This document shows, piece by piece, positions 56,201 through 62,606 of a stretch of 64,000 nucleotides of DNA. The stretch covers positions 44,493 to 108,492 of the forward strand of contig JAJRQZ010000076.1 of the NCBI GenBank assembly GCA_024279935.1, written 5' to 3'. The DNA comes from Bacteroidota bacterium (GTDB taxonomy: Bacteria; Bacteroidota; Bacteroidia; Bacteroidales; F082). Within the stretch, counting starts at the first letter, position 1, and the number at the start of each line of letters is the position of its first letter. Both the position numbers and the translations under genes were made by a program. The notes below the pieces were generated by a model that saw only the letters and a program-made list of their open reading frames with translations, had not been told where the DNA came from and made no database searches.

Positions 56201-56961
56201 GTGGTAGGGAAATTATGAGTTTCCGCTTTAAGCGACAAAACGGTCTCGATATCAGTGATTTGGAAAAAATCGGAGGTGCTTTGGGTGCGAGGCGCAAATT
56301 GCTCTGCCTTGGGGCCGACAACAAAGGCCACATTGTCCTTATAGGCCGATACCAAACCCTGGGGGCTATGTTTGGATGTTTTTTTTATCAATGCGAATAG
56401 GCTCTCTTTCATTTCTTGGCCGTCGATAATGAATGTGCCGTTGAAAATCTTGTGCCTGCAGTGTTCGGAATTTATCTGTGCAAAACCATATATCTCCGAA
56501 TCGGTAAGCTTGCGGCCTAGTTTATCGCTTACGGAATTTAAATACTCCACTTCATCGGCACTCATTGCCAGGCCTTCTTCTTTATTATACGACTCCAGAT
56601 CGTCGATATATTTTATTTTTTCCGCTCGGGCGGGAATATCAAAAGTCGTCTGGTCTATCCCGTTATAAAATTGCTGAAGCATTGGGTCGAATTCGGCATC
56701 CTTTGAATCCACCTGTGTAAATTCCTCAATGCGTTCAATCACTTCTATGCCCATGTTCTGGCATATCTCAACTGCATTGGTGCTCCATGGGGTGATCATT
56801 TCCTTGCGCGGGCCCACGAAAAAAGCGCCCAGCTTGATATCGTCGATCCTAACGGCTCCGCCAAATAGCCACTTTAGTTTTTCTACAACTTCAAAATCAA
56901 GTTTTGCCGATGACTTAACAAGAAAATAATGCTTTTTGCCGATGTGGAAGAGTGATATCAT
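53275..56961 (-). CDS. purL: Phosphoribosylformylglycinamidine synthase
   Basis: Fourth step of purine synthesis: FGAR plus glutamine and ATP to FGAM. The single-chain large form, 1228 residues, containing synthetase and glutaminase. [29 protein letters not shown] and [28 protein letters not shown] (split here for reading) are synthetase motifs; [13 protein letters not shown] near residue 1100 holds the glutaminase Cys. The ATG at 56961 follows a -7 element at 56992-56999, so the longer frame to 57012 is not used. Confidence 0.97.
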   Translation of the reverse strand: [1228 protein letters not shown]

Positions 56962-56991
56962 ATTAAAATGGTTTGTCAATAAATACGGCTG

Positions 56992-56999
56992 CAAATATA
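56992..56999 (-). promoter_or_regulatory. -7 element of purL
   Basis: CAAATATA on plus (TATATTTG on the coding strand), 31 bases before the start. Confidence 0.5.
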
Positions 57000-57067
57000 G
57001 AAAAGGAAACATTAGCGGACTGACAAGTTTTAATAAAATATCAAGTGCGGAATGTTAATATAGGCTT

Positions 57068-57988
57068 CTATAAATCAACTTCCGAGACGCCATAGGCCTC
57101 GTCCTCTTTTATTCCTTTCGGGTCGATGTGGATAAGTACATCATAAACATTATTTATTTCCCGTTTTATTAGTTCATCTACTTCCTGACTTATTGAATGG
57201 GCTTCTGTCAGGCTAAGCTTGCCGTCAATTTCCATGTCGAGTGCAACAATATACAAATTGGCAAGTTTCCTCACCCTTATCCTGTGCGGGTTGTGGGCCC
57301 CATCAACAGATTTTACTATTTCAATGATCTTATTGTATATTTTGGTGTCGCCCATGCCGTCCATCAAGTCGCGATTAGATTCCATGAAAATTTTAAACGC
57401 TATAAACATGATATAAAAACTTACTAGCAAGGCTGTTATAACATCAATTATCGAGAGTTTTAACCAGAATGTAAAGGCAAGGCCCAGCAGGACGCTTATT
57501 GAGATGACTACATCGTTTTGCATGTTGCGGCCGTTGGCGATAAGCATCGAGCTGTCGATATGCTTTCCCGTTTTGTTAAGGTAATATGCCAGTGCGTATT
57601 TGCCGACAACTGAGACTAAAATCACATAAATTGATATTATTCCGGGCAGTTCCCTTTCAACAGGGTTGATGATCTTGGTAATGGTTGACAGAGCCAGCTG
57701 AGCCCCGGCAAAAAAGATAATGAACGATAATGCCTTGGTTGCCACGGTGTCTGCTTTACCATATCCATAAGGGTATTTCGGGTTTGGTGGTTTTGAAATT
57801 ATGCGTGCCGTAACCAATGTGATAAGGGATGTTACAATGTCGCTGGCTGAATCTATACCGTCGGCTACAACGGAAATGCTTCCTGAAACAAGCCCGACTG
57901 CAATTTTCAGTACGGATAAAAAAGCATTGCCTGCTATCGCTATCCAGGATGCTTTTAAAATTATGGCCGAACGATCTTTGTTGTGCAT
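57068..57988 (-). CDS. Cation diffusion facilitator family transporter
   Basis: A 306-residue proton-coupled divalent metal exporter with six membrane helices and a C-terminal cytoplasmic metal domain (about 210-300). The TM2 metal site is VADGIDSASD (DxxxD). In TM5 the usual HxxxD is NxxxD (GRNMQNDVV). The cytoplasmic domain includes VDGAHNPHRIRVRKLANLYIV and LSLTEAHSISQEVD. The metal cannot be assigned; the TM5 change makes a simple zinc assignment doubtful. Confidence 0.92.
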   Translation of the reverse strand: MHNKDRSAIILKASWIAIAGNAFLSVLKIAVGLVSGSISVVADGIDSASDIVTSLITLVTARIISKPPNPKYPYGYGKADTVATKALSFIIFFAGAQLALSTITKIINPVERELPGIISIYVILVSVVGKYALAYYLNKTGKHIDSSMLIANGRNMQNDVVISISVLLGLAFTFWLKLSIIDVITALLVSFYIMFIAFKIFMESNRDLMDGMGDTKIYNKIIEIVKSVDGAHNPHRIRVRKLANLYIVALDMEIDGKLSLTEAHSISQEVDELIKREINNVYDVLIHIDPKGIKEDEAYGVSEVDL

Positions 57989-58013
57989 ATAGCCTTATGC
58001 ATTTATTCAATAC

Positions 58014-58021
58014 AAAGATAA
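58014..58021 (-). promoter_or_regulatory. -7 element of the CDF gene
   Basis: CAAAGATA on plus (TATCTTTG on the coding strand), 26 bases before the start. Confidence 0.45.
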
Positions 58022-58059
58022 GTTATTTTAATGTGTGTATTTTGAGCTGTTGATAAGCC

Positions 58060-58104
58060 TAAAAAAATTGAAGCCGGACATGAGTTGATTCTGTCCGGCT
58101 TCCA
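58060..58104 (-). terminator. Terminator after trxB
   Basis: GAAGCCGGAC and GTCCGGCTTC form a perfect 10-bp stem around 13 bases, followed on the minus strand by AATTTTTTTAGG. Confidence 0.85.
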
Positions 58105-58129
58105 ATTTATGGTAGTTTTGAAATAAGTG

Positions 58130-59068
58130 TTATTGCTCGCCCAGGAACCTCTCGGCCTCAATGGCTGCCATACAACCGGTTCCGGCAGCGGTAATGGCCT
58201 GGCGGAAATGTTTGTCCTGAACGTCGCCTGCCGCGAATATTCCGGGGACGTTTGTTGCCGTTGAATCAGGTTTTGTGATCAGGTAACCTGTCTCGTCCAT
58301 ATCCAGTTTCCCTTTAAAGAGCTCGGTATTTGGTTTATGGCCTATGGCAACAAAGAATCCTTCGATGTCGATCTTTCTTGCTTCGCCGGTTTTCTTATTG
58401 CGGATAATGGCCCCGTTCAGGGCTTTTGTAAACCCTTGTTCCACGCCAACAACTTCTTTTACTTCGCTATCCCAAAGCATTTCTATATTTGGGGTGTTTA
58501 GCACCCTGTTCGCCATGGCTTTCGATGCCCTTAGTTCGTCCCTGCGGTGAACCATATAAACTTTGCTCGCAAGATTGGCAAGGTAGGTGGCCTCTTCGGC
58601 TGCGGTGTCGCCACCGCCGATAACCGCAACAGCTTTGCCTTTATAGAAAAACCCGTCGCAAGTGGCACAAGCGGAAACGCCGCCGCCTTTAAACTTTTCT
58701 TCCGACTCCAGGCCCAGATAACGTGCCGTTGCCCCTGTTGCGATGATAACGGTTTCAGCCAATAGCTCGGTGCCGTCGTCAATTTTAACTTTAAACGGCC
58801 TGCTGTCGGTGTCAATTTCAGAAACCATTCCCCAACGGGCATCTGTTCCAAACCTTACTGCTTGGTTTTTAAGATCCTCCATCATCTGTGGGCCGTCTAT
58901 GCCATTGGGATAACCGGGGAAGTTCTCAACTTCGGTGGTGGTCGTCAATTGTCCTCCGGGTTCCATTCCTTCATATAAAACCGGCTTTAAGTCTGCCCTT
59001 GCGGCATAAATGGCCGCAGTATATCCGGCAGGGCCAGATCCTATAATCAAACATTTTTGTGTTTCCAT
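58130..59068 (-). CDS. trxB: Thioredoxin-disulfide reductase
   Basis: NADPH-dependent flavoenzyme that reduces thioredoxin. 312 residues. FAD site GSGPAGYTAAIYAARADLKP, redox pair CATC in GGVSACATCDGFFY, NADPH site VIGGGDTAAEEATYLA and the C-terminal FAD segment GIFAAGDVQDKHFRQ. The ATG at 59068 (METQKCLII) is preferred to one four codons upstream. Single gene with a terminator. Confidence 0.97.
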   Translation of the reverse strand: METQKCLIIGSGPAGYTAAIYAARADLKPVLYEGMEPGGQLTTTTEVENFPGYPNGIDGPQMMEDLKNQAVRFGTDARWGMVSEIDTDSRPFKVKIDDGTELLAETVIIATGATARYLGLESEEKFKGGGVSACATCDGFFYKGKAVAVIGGGDTAAEEATYLANLASKVYMVHRRDELRASKAMANRVLNTPNIEMLWDSEVKEVVGVEQGFTKALNGAIIRNKKTGEARKIDIEGFFVAIGHKPNTELFKGKLDMDETGYLITKPDSTATNVPGIFAAGDVQDKHFRQAITAAGTGCMAAIEAERFLGEQ

Positions 59069-59125
59069 ATATATTTTCATCTGTTTATAATTTTGTAATT
59101 AATTGTCATCTAGCATATTATATTT

Positions 59126-59205
59126 ATCATCGGATTTAACAGATTAAGCGGATCTTCGTTTTTCGCAAGCGAAAAACATCAGTTAAATCCGCTTAATCCG
59201 ATGAC
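59126..59205. repeat. Nested inverted repeat between trxB and the lipoprotein gene
   Basis: Outer arms CATCGGATT (59128-59136) and AATCCGATG (59195-59203), with GATTAAGCGGAT and ATCCGCTTAATC inside them. The centre is a perfect 9-bp stem GTTTTTCGC / GCGAAAAAC (59158-59177). The whole gap (59069-59388) has no gene; besides this it holds two -7-like elements (59208-59215, 59357-59364). Confidence 0.7.
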
Positions 59206-59356
59206 TGTATTTTTGCAGAATAATCATTTTCCTGTGTGTTTAAAATTAAACTTGAATGTTTCATTAAGTTTTTTCCGAATGTAAAAGTAGCCTTTGTCAA
59301 TTAAAGTGCCAAATGATTTTAAGATTGTTTAAGTGACATTATGTCTTTAATATGTT

Positions 59357-59364
59357 TAAATTTG
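59357..59364 (+). promoter_or_regulatory. -7 element of the small lipoprotein gene
   Basis: TAAATTTG, 25 bases before the ATG at 59389. Confidence 0.4.
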
Positions 59365-59388
59365 CAAATCTCATTCAAGGATATATTT

Positions 59389-59787
59389 ATGTATAGGATA
59401 ATTATTGTTTTTAGTTTGTTTGTTGCCGCCATTGTTAGTTCTTGCAACAGTTTGCCTATTACAGGGGAAGCCAAGGCAAGATATTTGGCCAGGGAAAAGA
59501 AAAATGCCGATGCTTTGGTCATGGCGGAGGTGGATTGCAATAAATTGCTGATCGAGAAGAAAATGCTCGAGACCCGCTCCGATCTCACATTGCGCAAGCA
59601 GAAGAGCGACAATTTCAAGATGATAGTCAAAACCAAAAAGTATTTTAATGCCAAGTATGAGTCGGATACAGTACAGTTGAACGAGTTGAGGGACTTGGGA
59701 CTGGAACTGGGCAAGGATTTGGAAACTTGCAAAAAGGTAAAGCCCAAGGCTGCTGTACCGCAAGAGGGAAAAAAAGACGGCAAATAA
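59389..59787 (+). CDS. Small lipoprotein of unknown function
   Basis: 132 residues. The ATG at 59389 gives a lipoprotein signal (YRIIIVFSLFVAAIVSSCNS, lipobox VSSC); the longer frame from 59341 begins before the -7 element. The mature part is charged and mostly helical (REKKNADALVMAEVDCNKLL and ETRSDLTLRKQKSDN), likely a coiled coil, and ends in a Lys-rich tail. No family recognised. The longer minus-strand frame over the same bases lacks these features. Confidence 0.7.
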   Translation: MYRIIIVFSLFVAAIVSSCNSLPITGEAKARYLAREKKNADALVMAEVDCNKLLIEKKMLETRSDLTLRKQKSDNFKMIVKTKKYFNAKYESDTVQLNELRDLGLELGKDLETCKKVKPKAAVPQEGKKDGK

Positions 59788-59809
59788 CTCTTGTTTAGTC
59801 TAAAATTTA

Positions 59810-59817
59810 TATTTTTG
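59810..59817 (+). promoter_or_regulatory. -7 element before the structured leader and tRNA-Pro
   Basis: TATTTTTG with a TTG at 59791, 16 bases upstream; a start near 59824 would place the hairpins at the very 5' end of the transcript. Confidence 0.5.
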
Positions 59818-59821
59818 CAGT

Positions 59822-59930
59822 CCTTTTAAAGGGAAAACGCTAAGGCTTTAGCGTTCCTGAGCACTCAGGATGCCGGAAGCCTATATTAAAGGTCTGTAAA
59901 ACTCCCGACAATACTTGTAGGGGGCAGACC
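59822..59930 (+). ncRNA. Candidate structured RNA upstream of tRNA-Pro
   Basis: Three strong hairpins follow the promoter. (1) AACGCTAA / TTAGCGTT with loop GGCT (59836-59855). (2) CCTGA / TCAGG (59856-59869). (3) A compound stem GGTCTG / CAGACC (59891-59930) enclosing CTCCC / GGGGG and ACAA / TTGT. No reading frame fits. It ends 11 bases before the tRNA. I cannot match it to a named RNA family. Confidence 0.55.
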
Positions 59931-59941
59931 AAAGAATAATA

Positions 59942-60015
59942 CGGGGTGTGGCGCAGTTGGCTAGCGTACTTGCATGGGGTGCAAGTGGTCGTCCGTTCGA
60001 GTCGGACCACTCCGA
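59942..60015 (+). tRNA. tRNA-Pro (anticodon GGG)
   Basis: Complete cloverleaf: acceptor CGGGGTG / CACTCCG (one G-U), D stem GCGC / GCGT, anticodon stem CTTGC / GCAAG with loop ATGGGGT (anticodon GGG at 59976-59978), T stem GTCCG / CGGAC with loop TTCGAGT, discriminator A. CC follows but not a full encoded CCA. Confidence 0.96.
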
Positions 60016-60018
60016 CCT

Positions 60019-60047
60019 AAGGTCTATCTTCGGATAGGCCTTTTTTT
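60019..60047 (+). terminator. Terminator after tRNA-Pro
   Basis: GGTCTATC / GATAGGCC stem closed by a TTCG tetraloop and followed by seven T. Confidence 0.92.
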
Positions 60048-60256
60048 ATGGCTGGCAGGGTAATGATCTCGGGGGATAAGTCCCTGTATGTGCCGAGTTG
60101 AATGGAAACATCAGCAATTGGCAAACCTAGCGGCAACAATCGGCGAAAGGTCAAAAAGGCAAGAATGCTATTTGTCCGAACGGGGGTGGTGTTGGATGTC
60201 AGGCAACCCACGAGTACATCAAGCAAGAAAAACGTTGGAAATCTTGATGCAGAGTA
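60048..60256. other. Unassigned GC-richer stretch downstream of tRNA-Pro
   Basis: About 210 bases richer in G and C than the surrounding intergenic DNA, without a convincing gene. A 69-codon minus-strand frame (60017-60226) runs into the tRNA terminator and has no family signature. The stretch ends where the inverted repeat of the next element begins. It could be a remnant of a mobile element or structured RNA. Confidence 0.4.
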
Positions 60257-60448
60257 ATTAATAGTTACTACTCAGCAGGTTTATCAAGTTGATTATCAAT
60301 AGCCCCATGCTTCAGCGTGGGGCTAAATATTTGAAATCTCAGTAGTTTTGGCGGAAATTTTGTGTTTTTCAAACAAAAATTGTGACAAAACGGATAGGTA
60401 ACCAATGAGTTAATATTTTTCTCTACTGCTGAGTAGTAACAATTAATA
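60257..60448. mobile_element. MITE/REP-like element bounded by inverted repeats
   Basis: Terminal inverted repeats GTTACTACTCAGCAG (60265-60279) and CTGCTGAGTAGTAAC (60426-60440), perfect over 15 bases and extended by ATTAAT on the outer side. Inside lies a strong REP-type hairpin, AGCCCCATGC / GCGTGGGGCT with loop TTCA (60301-60324). There is no transposase. The flank 60449-60585 holds nothing recognisable. Confidence 0.6.
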
Positions 60449-60585
60449 GAAGTCCTGTTAATTTGTCGTACACACTCCAAACAAGTACAATACCCGGAAA
60501 AGGAATCGTAAATTATGACCTAAACAAATACAAGATTGGCTAACAATACTAATTCGGAGCGTGGAAAATAGTCATCGTGCCCAAC

Positions 60586-61308
60586 TCATATTTTGTTTTT
60601 GCCGATAACCATTTCAAAAGCCTTTTTATATTTTTCGCCAATCGGCAATATTGCATCCCCAATCTTAAGGCGGTTTCTTTGGATACTATCTATTTTTGAA
60701 ACAGAAACGATATATGATTTGTGTATTCGGACAAATTCAGGAGGTGCAAGCCTTTTCTCCAGGTTTTGAAATGTGAGCAAAGCCATTATGTTTTTGTCCT
60801 TTGTCCAAAACCTTACATAATCTTTCATCCCTTCGAGGTATAGTATTTCATTTAATCTGACATTAAATGACTGTGTTCCCGATTTGACAAAGATATATGT
60901 TGGGGCCTGTTTATTGCTACCCAAGGGTGTATTGGATTTTGTATTATTTGCATCCCACAAGTAAAACGCTTTTTCACAAGCCTTCAAAAACCTTGGAAAG
61001 GAAAATGGTTTTAACAGATAATCGCACACGCCCAGTTCATAACCCTTCAGGGCATATTCGTCATAAGCCGTAGTAAGGATTACATGAGGCCGCGATTCCA
61101 GGGTTTCCAACATCTTAATCCCGCTTAGGTCTTCCATTTGCACATCGAGGAAAACCAGGTCGATATCATTTGTTTTCAAATACCGGATCGCATCTAGGGC
61201 ATTGCCGAAGGAAGCACAAAGATCCAGATAATTGATTTTATCAACATACCCCTTGATTTTTATCAGAGCAAGGGGCTCATCGTCCACGGCAATGCAGCTT
61301 ATTTTCAT
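60586..61308 (-). CDS. LytTR-type response regulator
   Basis: A 240-residue regulator. Receiver domain 1-120 with phospho-acceptor Asp in LVFLDVQMEDLSG and Lys in YLLKPFSF. LytTR DNA-binding domain at about 140-237: YIFVKSGTQSFNVRLNEILYLEGMKDYVRF (quoted in pieces) and FVRIHKSYIVSVSKIDSI. LytTR proteins bind pairs of direct repeats about 21 bp apart; such a pair is at 62459-62491. The start overlaps the sensor gene stop (ATGA). Confidence 0.94.
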   Translation of the reverse strand: MKISCIAVDDEPLALIKIKGYVDKINYLDLCASFGNALDAIRYLKTNDIDLVFLDVQMEDLSGIKMLETLESRPHVILTTAYDEYALKGYELGVCDYLLKPFSFPRFLKACEKAFYLWDANNTKSNTPLGSNKQAPTYIFVKSGTQSFNVRLNEILYLEGMKDYVRFWTKDKNIMALLTFQNLEKRLAPPEFVRIHKSYIVSVSKIDSIQRNRLKIGDAILPIGEKYKKAFEMVIGKNKI

Positions 61309-62357
61309 TTCACTGTTATTTGAAGTTCAACGATAAATTTTCCGTTTTCCCTGATGATTTCCAATTCATGATTGTCAGAATACAATAAATCAAGACGCCT
61401 TTTAACGTTTGACAAACCTATGCCACTTGTCTTGTCTTTTTGCTTTTGGCCAAAGGCATCGTAATGGTTGGCCGCTTTAAAAACCAGTTTTTCCTTTGAA
61501 CAGTCCATTGAAATGACAATTGGGTCTTTTCCTTTTTTCGTCCCATGTTTAAATGCATTTTCGACAAAAGGGACAAATAGCATCGGCGCAACCTTAAAAC
61601 CCGAACATGTGCCGGAAACATTAAATCGGACAATCCCCGACTGTTCAAACCTCAATTCCTGAAGCACAAGGTAACTTCTGATGTAATTGATCTCTTTTTC
61701 CAGCAACACCTTATCGTTTGTTGTATCATATATCATATAGCGCATGATTTCCGACAATTTTATAATGGCATCGGAAGCTTTTGCCGGATTGATTGCCACG
61801 AGTGAATCAATATTGTTCAGTGTATTGAACAGAAAGTGCGGGTTCACTTGTGATTTCAATAGTGCAAGCTCGCTTGTCCTATTGTGCTTTTCTAATTCAT
61901 TTTTTTGTCTTTGTGCTTCATAATAATGCTTAAATAACTTGATGGCCGTAAAGACCGCCACAACAGAATAAATATTGACCAACGAATAAAAAGGGTTGAA
62001 CGCCCAAAAACTTTCGTCTTTTCCGCCGGGTGGGGCAATAAGCGGGTAATCAACATAAACAAGCAAGACCCTTTGTAGCAAGACAATCAAAGCTGCCGAA
62101 ACAAAAAAACCAATGGCAAAACTAAAATATCTTCTCTTCAGCAAACAATTCGGGAACAAGAAATAATTCAGGAAATAGGCAGCAATTACATCCGGCCAAA
62201 CAGTAACAATGAGACTTACCGACCATTGCCATGGAAGGTAATTCCTGGAGAAAAAAGTGTATTGAACAGCAAAAAACAAAAGATAGCTAGTCCAGAATAC
62301 GGTATGCGCCAGTAAACGGCTCCTTTGCGATTGTCGGTAATCAGGAAAATTAATCAT
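61305..62357 (-). CDS. LytS-type sensor histidine kinase
   Basis: A 350-residue membrane kinase: four N-terminal helices to about residue 140, a short coiled coil (RQKNELEKHNRTSELALLKSQ), then the His_kinase domain with phospho-His in NPHFLFNTLNNIDSL at about 170. The ATPase domain shows LFVPFVENAFKHGTKKG and GIGLSNVKRRLDLLY. No extracellular sensor domain. Cognate partner of the LytTR regulator. A -7 element at 62363-62370 is so close to the ATG that the mRNA may be nearly leaderless. Confidence 0.94.
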   Translation of the reverse strand: MINFPDYRQSQRSRLLAHTVFWTSYLLFFAVQYTFFSRNYLPWQWSVSLIVTVWPDVIAAYFLNYFLFPNCLLKRRYFSFAIGFFVSAALIVLLQRVLLVYVDYPLIAPPGGKDESFWAFNPFYSLVNIYSVVAVFTAIKLFKHYYEAQRQKNELEKHNRTSELALLKSQVNPHFLFNTLNNIDSLVAINPAKASDAIIKLSEIMRYMIYDTTNDKVLLEKEINYIRSYLVLQELRFEQSGIVRFNVSGTCSGFKVAPMLFVPFVENAFKHGTKKGKDPIVISMDCSKEKLVFKAANHYDAFGQKQKDKTSGIGLSNVKRRLDLLYSDNHELEIIRENGKFIVELQITVK

Positions 62358-62362
62358 CTGAG

Positions 62363-62370
62363 CAAAATTA
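62363..62370 (-). promoter_or_regulatory. -7 element of the LytS/LytTR operon
   Basis: CAAAATTA on plus (TAATTTTG on the coding strand), ending 6 bases before the start codon. Confidence 0.35.
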
Positions 62371-62458
62371 GGAATTCTATTTGTGAAATCAACGGAATCG
62401 GGATAAAATAGACGAACTTGGTAATTTAATCGACCAACGCTAAAAAACCACAGCTTTC

Positions 62459-62491
62459 ATGGTTTGTCAATAAAAAAGTATGGTTTGTCAA
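62459..62491 (+). promoter_or_regulatory. Direct-repeat pair, candidate LytTR binding site
   Basis: ATGGTTTGTCAA occurs at 62459-62470 and again at 62480-62491, identical over 12 bases with a 21-bp period, i.e. on the same helical face. This is the arrangement recognised by LytTR dimers. It lies in the divergent region between the lytS-like gene and the FG-GAP gene, about 28 bases ahead of the latter's -33 element. Confidence 0.6.
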
Positions 62492-62518
62492 GATTAAGGC
62501 TACATACGTATATCGCAT

Positions 62519-62549
62519 TTGACATAGCTGCCAAATCATCATACTTTTG
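62519..62549 (+). promoter_or_regulatory. Promoter of the FG-GAP gene
   Basis: TTGACA at 62519 and TACTTTTG at 62542-62549 with 20 bases between the TTG and the -7 box. Confidence 0.65.
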
Positions 62550-62606
62550 GCCGCAAAACTTAGTGAAAACAACACCTGTTTTAACAAAAAAATAAAAAAA
62601 AAGAAA

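Noticed and set aside
59319..59783. 154-codon minus-strand open frame opposite the small lipoprotein gene
   Set aside because: The plus-strand frame has a lipoprotein signal and a well-placed -7 element; the minus frame has neither.
60017..60226. 69-codon minus-strand open frame after tRNA-Pro
   Set aside because: It runs through the tRNA terminator and shows no recognised domain, so it is not supported as a gene.
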